Of a stretch of 64,000 nt of DNA, positions 50,909 through 61,635 are shown piece after piece. Origin of the DNA: Sitta carolinensis (Eukaryota > Chordata > Aves > Passeriformes > Sittidae). The first letter of the stretch is position 1. Each line of letters begins with the position of its first letter. The position numbers were made by a program, and so were the translations under genes. Location of the stretch: positions 17,209,528 to 17,273,527 of the forward strand of contig JAVUNC010000006.1 of assembly GCA_032173965.1 (NCBI GenBank), written 5' to 3'. The notes under the pieces were generated by a model. It was not told the DNA's origin. It did not search any database and was given only the letters and a program-made list of their open reading frames with translations.

Positions 50909-51161
50909 CTATGCTCTTCCAGCAACACCTAATTTATACTGTCTTTTCAAAATCTCCGACTGGCCATTTTGTTTGGAGAATACTTCATAACATTTATCCA
51001 GCATTTTTAAGAGAAAATCTTTCACATTTACTACTGCTCTACTTCTTTCATTCTGTGATTGTGTTCTACAAATTTTACCCTTTTTATCTAAAGACAGTTG
51101 CAAGTAAACCGAACTCAAATACATTTCACTTTGTGCAGCTTGCTTCAGTTCTATCAGAGAT
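50909..51161 (-). CDS. candidate last exon (fourth of chain), unknown protein
   Basis: The exon-like segment starts after GTGGCTGCAG (AG at 51163-51162). Its first base completes the codon left open by the exon at 51333-51519, giving Lys. It then runs 83 codons to TAG. The product is rich in Lys, Gln, Ser and Leu, starts SLIELKQAAQSEMYL and ends KLGVAGRA. It looks helical and soluble, without membrane segments. The open frame continues upstream of this acceptor to about 51214, so the true start could be farther right; the acceptor lacks a strong pyrimidine tract. An AATAAA follows 59 bases after the stop. I do not recognise the family. Confidence 0.32.
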
Positions 51162-51332
51162 CTGCAGCCACAGGTTGTCCATTTTAAAGTGATACAGGTT
51201 TCTTTTGTGCTCATTACATTTTCCTTAAGAATATATACCCTTCAGTGTTTGACTTTTATGTTACAATCACAACAGCAAAACAGCACAAAAATAATGTCAA
51301 TAGATTCATAGCTTATGAAACAGAAAACTTAC

Positions 51333-51519
51333 TTTTCCTTAGGCATGTCTGCCAAAGGTAGAGCTGTAGATGTAGGTAGGACTTTCCTATGAAGCTCTGG
51401 TTTAGTATTTCCTGTTTCTTCAGGCTTTTGATTCCTGATAGGGAGTGTCTTGAACCAATGTTCTGTATTTAAGCAGAGGTGATTATACACAAGAGCTGTC
51501 ATTTGTTGCAAGTACTTTT
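51333..51519 (-). CDS. candidate internal exon (third of chain), unknown protein
   Basis: The segment lies between an acceptor GTCTCTATACTCAG (AG at 51521-51520) and a consensus donor AAAA|GTAAGT (GT at 51332-51331), the best donor in the chain. The 187 bases start with two bases of a codon, hold 61 full codons and end with two bases. The frame reads KYLQQMTALVYNHLCLNTEH near the start and TALPLADMPKE at the end. Phases fit the proposed exons on both sides. The middle is polar and Pro/Glu/Thr rich, suggesting a disordered linker. No family was recognised. Confidence 0.34.
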
Positions 51520-52226
51520 CTGAGTATAGAGACACTGCCTTTCTTTTGGACTAGTGCTCCCTCAGTGTTTAAGCCATTATACAGGTAAAGGTGTGATCAC
51601 TTTCATGCCACCTCTAATGAGTGCTGCACACTTTTAAATTTTCCCTTCTGTTCTTACATCTCACCCTGAAGACTCAGAAGACTACAACCTTCCAAAGCAC
51701 TTACCTTCTGATAACTGTCTGCATTACCTATAACTTGTAATTTTTTGTTTTTTAATACTTTAGCAGAGGAATGCATTGCTATAGGTTACAATTCTTGGAA
51801 GACAGTAAAGTATATATATAAGAATGGCAAATATGGTACTGTTGCTTAAAATTTGTGGATCTTTATTTGAATGTTTTGTTCATTAGTCATCACCACAAAT
51901 TGCTACACAAACCAAGCTTCTGGAAAAAGGGGCACAGGTACATCAGTAATTCCTTTTTATCCTTACTGTTAAATGACTGCTTATTCATGCCAAATATTTG
52001 GTTATTTTGTGCAATTCCAGTATAAAATATAAAGAGAAATATCAATTACCTTAGATTAATTTACTCTGGATTTCTGCATCAGATTAGAAAATACTTAGTT
52101 TACAAATATAAAAACACATGTAACTTTGTTTTATACCAACAGTACTTGTATAAGACAGTCACTGATTTATGTCTTTACTTGTCCAGTAATAAGAACTTCT
52201 AAAGGTGCAAAATTGTAACCATAAAC

Positions 52227-52557
52227 CTGCTTGATTGGGCAAATAATTTTTTTTCTTAAAGGTTGTTGGTCTAGAACTAAATTTGTTAATTATCCTTCGG
52301 AATGGTGAACTTGCCTTATGGGAGGCTTGAGTGATGGCAGAGAGCTTATTGGGGGTGTCTTGAGAGCCACTTCCTTGACTTCTCCTGTCTCTCTCCAAAG
52401 ACATCTTGGCAGTGATGAAATACTGGCAGTTTGTGATGATAGTCTTATGAAATGAAGTTATAGTACACACAGTATGGTTCCTTAGTGTTTTGTTGCTAAG
52501 TAGTGCTTGTGCATGTTTAATCCCTTCCTTGAAATTTCCAAAATAGAAAATAGACAC
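52227..52557 (-). CDS. candidate internal exon (second of chain), unknown protein
   Basis: On the minus strand a clear pyrimidine tract and acceptor TTTTCCTTCCCTCCAG (AG at 52559-52558) opens a 331-base segment. It ends at CAAGCAG|GTTTAT, a weaker donor (GT at 52226-52225). It holds 110 codons plus one base. The peptide starts VSIFYFGNFKEGIKHAQALL and becomes Ser, Arg, Gln and Lys rich after residue 65 (for example RRSQGSGSQDTPNKLS). That change suggests a folded segment followed by a basic disordered region. The frame stays open past the donor to 52159, so the donor choice rests on phase agreement with the next exon. No family was recognised. Confidence 0.34.
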
Positions 52558-52800
52558 CTGGAGGGAAGGAAAACTATTCATCTCCGACCTGAAATATGTT
52601 TTCTTACATTGCTAAATAAAGGACTACACAAATTCCCTTATTTACACACCCACATTATGCCAACGTACATGTTAACCTTTACAGTTGGCAGAAATTGGGA
52701 GACTGGCTGCCAGTTTCTGTTTTGTATAGATTGATGTAATCAAGCATGGCATTGCAGTATGAAATATGTAACAAATGATGTTAGAATATATCTCACAAAC

Positions 52801-52924
52801 CTGCAGTGAGCATGAAAGGAGTGTTTCAGAAAGACAGCAAAGGGCTTCTCTTGCACCTTGCTTTGTCTTATGTACCAGGGAGAAATGTGAACAAGCAATT
52901 TTATTTTGGTAATGGCACAAAAGT
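52801..52924 (-). CDS. candidate internal exon (first visible of chain), unknown protein
   Basis: A T-rich tract ending ATCTCATTTGCAG (AG at 52926-52925) and a donor CTGCAG|GTTTGT (GT at 52800-52799) bound 124 bases. Read with one leading base, the segment gives 41 codons including HYQNKIACSHFSLVHKTKQG and ends on a codon boundary, which fits the phase-0 start of the exon at 52557. A second frame is also open across it, so the reading is not unique. The exon to its right would have to end with two codon bases; I could not find it with confidence. The segment is cysteine-rich (five in 41 residues). No family was recognised. Confidence 0.28.
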
Positions 52925-53826
52925 CTGCAAATGAGATCTCAAAATAAATGAAAAAGATTATAGAGGAAGAATCCTTAAAAGGGGGAGAATGAGTTATTTT
53001 CATGTCATGTATGTAGATGTTTATTATACTAGCACAACTAAAGCAGGGATGACATTCTGCCCCTGCTGGAACCAGTGGGACAAAATACCACTCAAATGTC
53101 TTTAATGGGATGCTGTCCTAAAGACAATTTTCCTCAAGACACTTTATATCCATTCTAGTATTCTTGCTGCCAGCAAAACAGCTTTACTCCACAGTACAGA
53201 TAACTTTTCAGATCTGTCCTTAACACAAGATATTTGAGACAGCCTGTGTTGCTAACCTGCTGTAGTGGTGCTAAATTCCAGAGGAAAAGACTCAGCAATC
53301 AGTTTAACAAGGTGCTGGCATAAGCACAGTTTCCAGTGCAAAGTAGAAGGAAAGAGAACAGATAATCTCTGAAAGAACAAAGCTGTAGAAAATGGCTTAG
53401 AAAGATGGCTTTGGATTACTTAACTTCCTTTTGCCACCGGAAAGTATTTTTTCAGTATAGGAGAAGAGCTAAGACAAAAATTTGGAAGGGATGTGCATTT
53501 CTACCCAACTGAAAGGACAAAAGAAGCCAAGTTTGAAACTTGGAGAAAAAAATAATTTGATTCTCTTTACACTGACATAATGGGTGTATGCTTTGGAAGA
53601 CTATCAGAAGTCTTTGGAGAAGAAGAGGCTTTGGAGACTATCAGCTATCAGCTCTGATAGTCGAAAGTTGTATCATCCAAAATGTTTTCTCAGGAACCAG
53701 ATTTTCAAATCTGAGACATTTAGGAATGTGAGGAAGCTGAGATTTAAGAGCATTTGTATTTAAAGATAGTCTTGTTTGAAAAATTGGTCTACTTCTTCTT
53801 TCTCATATTTTACTCTTTTCTAATAG
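52925..53826. other. non-coding DNA between the two opposing exon chains
   Basis: Possible intron of either candidate gene. On the minus strand a segment near 53115-53010 is open after an acceptor-like GTCTTTAG, but no donor of suitable phase was found. A hairpin lies at 53636-53662. Confidence 0.35.
53636..53662. repeat. perfect 9-bp inverted repeat within a local repeat
   Basis: GACTATCAG at 53636-53644 pairs exactly with CTGATAGTC at 53654-53662 around a 9-base loop. A direct copy of the left arm, AGACTATCAG, occurs at 53598-53607, so part of the motif has been duplicated about 38 bases apart. Confidence 0.55.
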
Positions 53827-53912
53827 TGCAAGAGGAACTTCAAGAATGTGTTTCACACAGTGTAGTTGTATTTCCAGAAAATGTTCTTCCTTGTATGATA
53901 GTTTATAAGGAG
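53827..53912 (+). CDS. candidate internal exon of a plus-strand gene
   Basis: A long pyrimidine tract and acceptor TTTTACTCTTTTCTAATAG precede 86 bases that end at AAGGAG|GTAAAA. Read with two leading bases, the segment gives 28 codons, with SHSVVVFPENVLPCMIVYKE as its C-terminal part, and ends on a codon boundary. The frame alternates hydrophobic residues like beta strands. It could join in phase to either the segment at 54107 or the exon at 54694. No family was recognised. The segment lies opposite the minus-strand candidate chain, and only nested or antisense genes would allow both to be real. Confidence 0.28.
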
Positions 53913-54106
53913 GTAAAAGTGAATTTTAAATTTAAAGGTAATTTTTCCTCTCACTGTGGTTCAAAATGGCTATTGTGGAAATAACAAGACTTAAATTTGA
54001 GTTGGCTATTATTTCCTGATCAGCTTGTAGCACCATTGCTCTCAGAGGTCTAGGTTTTTTATTTTTTGGCATTTCTAAAATAGTCATGTTCTGTGACTTG
54101 TTTCAG

Positions 54107-54208
54107 GAAAAGACTGATGCTGTTCTCCCCCTGAGCTGTTTAGTGCAGCATGAGCCTGGAGGAGCAAGCAGAAGACAACAAGCTTTTGCAATCCATTTTA
54201 GAGAGTAG
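54107..54208 (+). CDS. candidate alternative terminal exon, plus strand
   Basis: The acceptor CTGTGACTTGTTTCAG is followed by 33 codons and TAG, open only in the phase that the exon at 53827-53912 supplies. The peptide begins EKTDAVLPLSCLVQHEPGG and ends FAIHFRE. There is no GT donor near the end, so it would be a terminal exon or one whose donor has decayed. The opposite strand is also open here (54103-54288), which weakens the argument from open frame alone. Confidence 0.18.
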   Translation, partial: EKTDAVLPLSCLVQHEPGGASRRQQAFAIHFRE

Positions 54209-54693
54209 CTGAAATATATTCCCTGAAATTGGCAGCTATGTGCCGGCCCCTTCCATCTGCAGGCACTGGTACAGTTGGCAGTTTCCACCCTGCAAAATCA
54301 ATCATGCCCCTTCCAGATTAAAGACCTAAATAATGTTCATGCATTTTAAGAGCATTTTTTAATTTCCTGATATTTATAACAACACTTGGGGAAACTTGAC
54401 ACCGAAATCTGTTTCCCAACTGCATTTGTTTTTCTCTCATGTGTGCACACTGATTCGCTATTGCAAGATTGCTCATCAGTGCTGGGTTTTTTTTTGTTTT
54501 GGGGTTTTGCTTAGTTTTAAAATGAAGGATTAAAGCACTCATTGTGAAAACAAATGTGTATATATATATTTATACAGAAGATTAGTTTTAAGAAGTACTG
54601 AATCAGTGCTAATGATTTCTTTCAGCTTTCCAATACCATGTTTTCAAAAGTGCCTTAAAATGCTAACTCTAGCTCTTCTTTTGTTACACACAG

Positions 54694-54798
54694 CGAGTGA
54701 AAAATGAAACTGAAGAAGGAGGTTTTGTGCTGACCTTAGACCAGACATCTGCCAGAGGAGTCACCTCGTACAAACTACAGCCCCATGCTCATAGTTGA
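54694..54798 (+). CDS. candidate terminal coding exon, plus strand
   Basis: The acceptor tract TCTTCTTTTGTTACACACAG leads into 34 codons and TGA, in the phase supplied by the exon at 53827-53912. The peptide starts RVKNETEEGGFVLTLDQTSA and ends LQPHAHS. A 3' UTR of about 450-500 bases would follow, with ATTAAA at 55246-55251 and a TG-rich stretch (CTTCTTGTGTTG) just beyond, the usual arrangement of a cleavage site. The protein was not recognised. A chance open frame of this length is common, so the call rests on splice motif, phase and the plausible 3' end taken together. Confidence 0.3.
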   Translation, partial: RVKNETEEGGFVLTLDQTSARGVTSYKLQPHAHS

Positions 54799-55245
54799 AA
54801 ATGTTTTGGAAAGAAAAGTGCTAAATTGGTTCTGGGCCACTGGATGATTTTCCTCCTCGTTATGATCTGCTAGGTGTACTTTGCATCAGCAGTATTGTAC
54901 AGGATGTTGGGGTCTGGTCAGCCTCTTCAAGAGAGGAAAAACCTTTATAGCTGAAAAAAAGCCTGACCTATGTAAACAATTTCAACTAATGGAGAAATTT
55001 TAGGATTGAGATCTTCACTGGAAGTTCTTCTTGATGCATTGATATTCAGCAAAAACACAATAAGTATTTGAGTTAATGATTTATGCAATTTCCACAGAAA
55101 TTAATTTGAAATATCAGTTGCAAGATTATTTACTCACCTGCTGTCTTACTGCTTGAGAATAATGTCTATGTTCACTTTGGTCAGATTCTTTCCTCTCAGG
55201 AGAGAACATGTGGTGACTTCCAGATTGATTATCAATTAAACTGGA

Positions 55246-55251
55246 ATTAAA
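55246..55251 (+). terminator. possible poly(A) signal of the plus-strand candidate gene
   Basis: ATTAAA, the commonest variant signal, occurs here and also at 55235-55240. A TG-rich stretch follows about 30-40 bases later. It lies 448 bases after the TGA at 54796. Confidence 0.25.
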
Positions 55252-56432
55252 GAGCACTTCTTGCATTTATAATTGGCCTTCTTGTGTTGATTTTTCTATA
55301 TTTTCACCCCAAGTTTAATCCCTAGGCTACTTTTGGTTCTTGGCAGCAGCGCCTTATCACCTATGCACTGCATATTTAGTCCCATTCCTTGTGGAATAAA
55401 TTCTCATGTTTCTTTCAATGCCAAGTCCTGTTAAGTGCTGGTGCATTCAGTTGCTCAAAATAAACAGTTTCTTTCTAGTTGAATGTGTGGTCAGGTAAGA
55501 CGTAAGTAGAAGAGAATCTGCATGATCTTACACCCATTAAGTTAAGCTTTACTTTGTTAGCTTAATTTTAAGAAAATAATTTAACTTCCTTCGTGAGTAT
55601 TACTTCATCTTGCTGAAACAATGTTTCATGTTGAGGAGTTCCAGATTAGATTTCTATTTACCTGTGCATTTCGAACTGTCCTGGGACTGTTGTAGAGTAA
55701 GCTGCAAAAATGTTTCTGAAGCTCTAATTACTCAGGAACATTTAAGGTGTTAATTTGCCTACTCTAAAATAGGTGTATGCAAATACAGGGAGGATTATAT
55801 ATGTTACAGATGCAGTATACCAACTGTGCATCCTCTAGGTTATGTACTTGCCAAACTGAATAATTTTCCTGTAAAGTTGAGAACTCTTCTACAACATGAT
55901 TCATACCTTTTGGAAGCCTAAGGGTCGGCAGCTCATGTTTGGACCTGTTTGGAGATCTGTAATTCTGAAAAATAATGCTGAGTATAAATCTTAGAGGGTT
56001 TGAATTGTGTATTCATAAAACCTGCATACATGATAGCTCTGTTACATGATTGTTTAAGAAGCAGTAGATGATGTGCTCCAAGATTGGCTAGGTGTGATTA
56101 TATTGTCAGCTCATTAAATGGTACAAAGGAATTTTGTTTTCAACTATAGCTAGGTAAAACTTGAATAATGTCATAGGTGAAAGCACAGGTTGTTTTAGTC
56201 TGAATTTTGACTGATTTTTCAGTTAATTTTTAGATTGTTATGATTTTTTTGTTGCTCTAGGGTTTGAGTGCATGTCCTTATATGGTTGAGAGGTGTCTAT
56301 TTTGATCAAGAGGATACCAGAGAACACCATTTGGAAAATCATACAACAAAGAATAGGAGAAAATAGTGAAGGATAATTGACAGTAGTTGATAATTAGCTT
56401 CTCTTTTACTCTGTATTTGTTTACACTCTCAC

Positions 56433-56507
56433 CCTTATGACTGTAGAGTACTTCCTGGCCCTTGAGTGTACAGACACCAGGAAAATCTTCCATAAGCTCA
56501 AATTCCA
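56433..56507 (-). CDS. candidate small internal exon, minus strand
   Basis: Acceptor CCAACAAATTCAG (AG at 56509-56508) and a good donor ATAAGG|GTGAGA (GT at 56432-56431) bound 75 bases: two leading bases, 24 codons and one trailing base. The peptide reads EFELMEDFPGVCTLKGQEVL and is acidic at its start. It could be an upstream exon of the minus-strand chain, but its trailing phase does not fit the exon at 52801-52924 directly, so at least one unseen exon would have to lie between. No family was recognised. Confidence 0.2.
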
Positions 56508-59500
56508 CTGAATTTGTTGGACTGGGGAAAGGTGAGATTGTGTTCCACTTGTCACAGCTTCAAAAGTAGTTGGTATTAAAGGCATGAGCTACTAAATTAA
56601 GTAAATTATTTCTAATTACCACAAATTTAGTTATAAAACATGGCTTAGAGTCTTAAGCAAGAAGAGACCCGAGCCTGTATCTACTGATTCTCTTCTCCCT
56701 GGAGGGCAACGTAATTTCTACTGGAGTAACACTAAAATTGATTCCTCAAGATAAGTATCATGACTCAAACATTGGCATTTTGGGACTAATAATGAATACA
56801 GAAACAATGTATCACAGTGTTAGTGAAATCAAGTACAAGTGCTGCAGAAATTGCCTTTTTTTTGGGTGACTATGCTTGTGAATATATGGCAGGCTTAATC
56901 CATCTTCAGGATCTTTGGCAGCATCTTCAGATTTACCTAGTCCTGCTGCTGATCGTAAGTGGTTGTATCTGGTCAGACCAAAAGTTTTCTGTACCGAGGA
57001 ACTGTCTCCAATTTGTTAAAGGACCATGTTGTTTTTTAATTTTTATAGTCCTTAGTAAGGTTCTGTTTCACCCATTTGTCCAGTTATTATCTACCTGGAT
57101 GCTCATTTAGAGCAAATGTATAGGAAATTTATAGGAAATGTAATTATTGTATTACCTTATTTTAAGAAGAATTTTGCACGTTTCATTCTTTTTGCATTTA
57201 AAGGCTCACCTTCTATTTATATGAAAGATTACCTTGCAGTTGCTGATAAAGATCTTTCTGAGTTTTTGAAAAGGATCCATATAATATTCCCAGTTACACG
57301 ACCTATCTAGGTTTTTTCCCTATTTGTTCTTGGGCCTTTTACTCCTCAAGTAAAACATGTTGCATATGGACAAAAAAAATAAGCAATATTTTTTTATTTA
57401 TTTTAAATTATTTAAATTATTTTATGTTTTAAGATCTCTTCAGACTTCATTGAAAGCTCTCTAATAGATTGGAAGTTTCTACCTAGTACTTATTTCTTAT
57501 GCTTTAACACAAGACAATGAAATACAGGAAGCAAATAGGGCAGGGGTGAGGGAGAATTGGGGCACCAATTTGTAAATGGTCTTAGTTCTGACAGAAATGT
57601 TGATAGTGCTTTTGCCAGCCTTGAAAGCCAGTTGTTGTGGTGGCTCCAGTCATCTCTCCTGTGCACTTATGAGTGTCTGTCAGTCACTAAGATGATACAT
57701 TTCTTTATCATGTGTGTGATTATAAACCATTATTTCGTGAGAGAGGCCCTATGCTTTTCCTCGTGTCTCAGCTGCTCTTTATAAAAGTTCTCTGTCAAGG
57801 AATTCTTCAGGCTTGTGCAATAATGTATCAAGGTAAACTCTGACAGCTTCAAAAGCTAGGTTTCATTTCATAAGGGCTTTTAAGCTGTCTTGGATATGTA
57901 CCTGGCAGATGTTTCAGTCACTGTCTCTCTACTGTTTTCCTCTTGTTTCTTTCTCACATGCCATGAAAATATTTTCCTTTAAGTATTTACATAGTAACAG
58001 TCTTCCATGTGATTTTTTTTTTTTTTTTTGTTTTGTTAGAAACAGCATTTTAATGGGTAATTGAGAAGGAACACTTCCTTTCTCATTAGACACTGAATAA
58101 TTTGATCTCTGGCTAATGTATTTGAAAAATAATGTTTCAGTGTGTCATGATAATAATAAAGTAAATTTTTTCTTCCACAGGGTTACAGTTGTTTACACAT
58201 TTTACTATCTCTTGAGTAGTATGATATACAGTCTTTTTATTGCAGTTTTGTTTGAGAAGAGTTGAGCATGTGAAGGAACTGTCAATCAGCATTTAGTCAT
58301 ACAGTATCTATTTCTGTCCCTGTTCCTCCTAACACAGAGGGCTATTATAGTCTACATTACGGCATAGGTACTTTGGATACAGATATCCTTGAGGGGCAGG
58401 ATTTATTATGAAAGCAGAGAATCAACATAACATGAGACATAGTTTAAATAGCTAAATTTATTTACAAATTCTGAAAGTTAAGTTAAGCAGAGGTTGTTTT
58501 TACACACTGAATTTTTCTGTCTACCAAGATCTTTCCTCTGTCTTATACCTGAATTTCTAAGCAAGGTGCTTAAATGAGACTATCAATAACTTTTATAATT
58601 GAAAGTATTTAAGGAAATTTTGATGTTATGTTCTTTGTCTCAAAGGCTGAGTCTTTGCCTGGCAGAGGCTTTGCCTTTCAGTTTAATTTACATACTCCAT
58701 CTGGCACAAAGTACTTTAATATTTGTGATGCAGTGCATACTTTGTGTACTCTAATGGTATCTACAACATCTGGGAACCTATTCCTGAGACAACTCCACCC
58801 CTTCCATCCTTGTAATTATAAATATTAAATTAAGCACCTAATTCATTCTTCTGAAAAAGAAAATGAAACTGATTAAAAATGAAACATACCTCTATTGTTT
58901 TACTTGCTTCTTAGCCAGGAAAAAAAAGGAATTAAATGTCTAAAAATTGAATATATCAGTATATGTATTCATGATATATTAGTATGACATTTGTAGCCTC
59001 ATATACACATAAATTCCTACATGTGGAGGTTTGTATATGTTTGTATTGGTTAAACAGAGTGGATGCACTTTCTCAGTGTGAGTTTGGTACCTGACTTTTG
59101 GACTCTAAAAAAACATAACCATGACAATATCAACAACAACAATACCATCACAGTTTATGAATTTGCCTACCAGTAATGAGTCTGAGGAAGTAGAAAAAAA
59201 ATGTATGGACATATTCATCACTAACTTCCTTAAATATATATGAGTTTGAAGAGAATTACTTTGAATTTTGAATTGTGTATAAATGCTGTCTTCTGTTTAA
59301 GTAATGCATGACTAATCTGTTGCTTAATCTATTTAAAATGGAATTACTTTAGCAGAAGTAAGATTATTGTCAACCACAAAATTAAGTACTGTCTATTTTG
59401 CTGTGTATATGCACTATTATGTTGCATCACAGCAGTCAGGCAACATTTTTCAGATTCTCTTTTGGAAGGTAAAGATACACATTTAATGAAAAAGGCAAAG

Positions 59501-60966
59501 TATTACTCATAGGAGAGGAGGTTAAGCCTCCTCTTAGGAGCAAAGGAATCGCCCTTGTAAAATCTGTCCCCAACTTCAGATTTACAGCCACCATTTTCCA
59601 AAACACTAAGACTGTTTTTTATCTTTTATTTTCTATGCATCATGTTTCTAGAACTATGTATAGTTCTACTTACTAAATATCCTCTTTAGAACTGTAAATG
59701 CAACCGTAATACAAAATTTCTAACTGTAACAATGATGTGCGCCAACTTCTAAAAAAATTTTAGTGTGGCTATATTAGCAGTAACGTGCATATAGAATATT
59801 GTGAATTTTTTTTTCATTTGAATCTATTTCTCAAGTGCGTCTCAGACTGTTCAGAAGCAGAGTGCCATGAAAGATCTCAGTCAGGTACTTGGATTTGCTA
59901 TTCTAAAAAGCAGCCTATGTCTCTCAGAAATTACAATTTCCCCTCCTTCAGAAGATATTGTATAGGGAGACAGCTTTTTACTACCCTGGACTTTTCATGA
60001 ACTCCTCTGGCAAGCTGCTGGTAGAAAGGATCCCTTCTGCTGAGATTTGAGGCAAGGGCAGTTCATGTGCCACAGACTAGCTGAGTTATTCAGATTATTA
60101 GTTTTGCTTCAGCTACGTCATCCATTTGCTTCTCTGGTGAATGTGGGACTGACACAAATATTTCTTGTCACAAAATCCTGCATTTTGCTGCCATTACTGT
60201 GGATAGAGACCCACATTACCACCAAGTATTTATTCAGGCCATATACAGATTTGACTGCCTTGTGGTTTGCTAGGGTTTATCCATTAGTGGCTTCTGATCT
60301 TTGTGTTGCTCTTCAAGTTCCTCTCCAAAGCAAGAAAACTGTTATGGAAGTCACGCCTTTTTCCTTGTTACAGCAGAACATCATACATTGAAGTGTGTTA
60401 AAGAATGGAGAGAGGGAAAAAATCTTGTTTTCATCTTAGAATGTGCACTGGTGAAAGAGCTATACAGTTTCCAGTGGCTTTTGCTGTGTGGAACAGAAGA
60501 AAGTTCTCTTAAACATCTCCCCATCTTGACTTTAAGGTAATGGAATGGCTCTGTTTATTATACATAGTGAAAAAAATCATCAGATACTGGGAAACAACAA
60601 ATGCTACTAAAACATTACAGGATAAGACTCACAGGGCTCTTTCAGAGCTGCTTCAGAATTGTGACATGACCTTGCTTTCTCTATGTAGTATTATGTAGAG
60701 TATATGTTTTAGTATTTAGTACTATTAGTATTATTATTAGTGTTGTTTTTTAGAGTTATATATATATTTCTATGTATATAAAAATGATCTAAGGATGCAT
60801 TATGCAAAAGTAACCTGTAAAGTTCAGAGTGAAATTGAAAATGTTAAAGATAGAAATCTCATTAAAGGCCTTGCTCACATCTGTTTATTTTACAAAGAGA
60901 AATTACAGTGTATTCATATCAGCTAATTCTCAGTTACCATAGCAGCTTATGAAAAAAGAATAGGGG

Positions 60967-61000
60967 ACAGTATTTCTGTACAGTATACAGTATTTCTGTA
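60967..61000. repeat. 14-bp direct repeat, period 20
   Basis: ACAGTATTTCTGTA occurs at 60967-60980 and again, without change, at 60987-61000, six bases apart. The unit is itself partly palindromic (ACAG...CTGT). Confidence 0.6.
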
Positions 61001-61585
61001 GTATATACTGAAAATAGCAGAGAAGTCTTTTGGGAGTTGTTTTTTCTACTAAATGGCTCTTAGATCTGTATGAATTGACCAATGATTTAATGAAACTTAA
61101 CTTCTCATAAAGGTGAGTTGCTGGTGTTAGTATTCCCAATTAAAAAATATTGTACCATTCAGCTTTCTGTACCCATTTCACAGATGACAAGATATTCTGC
61201 AGGATAAGCAAAGTTTGTAGGATACAATTTGAAGTGTTTAAACTTTTGTTTGTGGCAATAAGAGCTTTATCCTTAAGGTATATTTCAGTGCTTTAGTGTG
61301 AGGAAAATCAGTTATGGATATATTTATTTTCGACAGCGAGTAAAGGAATAGCACACAAACAACAGCTAATACATCAGCTGAAGTCAATTTTCAAAAGAGA
61401 ATGGCTTTGAGTTGAAAACCTAGGCTTTCATCAAATTCTGTTATTGCTTACAGCATTTCTATCAGCCACACTTTCTCTCTTCCAGGAAGGGAACACACCA
61501 CAAAACCAATGAAACTTCAACACTTCTTCAAACTGAGAAATGCTTATTTCTCAGGTTAGTGTAGTTCTTTGGTCAACTCAGAGGC

Positions 61586-61635
61586 AACTTTAATGTTTAA
61601 ATGATTGAGTAACTTTATTGTTTAAATGATTGAGT
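61586..61635. repeat. 25-bp tandem duplication
   Basis: Two adjacent 25-base copies (61586-61610 and 61611-61635) differ at one position, TTTAATG versus TTTATTG. The high identity suggests a fairly recent replication-slippage or end-joining duplication. Confidence 0.85.

Noticed and set aside
50911..51192. Plus-strand frame of 93 codons opposite the last minus-strand candidate exon
   Set aside because: It is Leu/Phe rich, as expected for the antisense of a Lys- and Glu-rich coding strand, and has no splice context.
52159..52226. Extension of the second minus-strand exon to its natural stop at 52159
   Set aside because: Possible as a retained-intron form, but the CAG|GTTTAT donor restores phase with the next exon, so the shorter exon was preferred.
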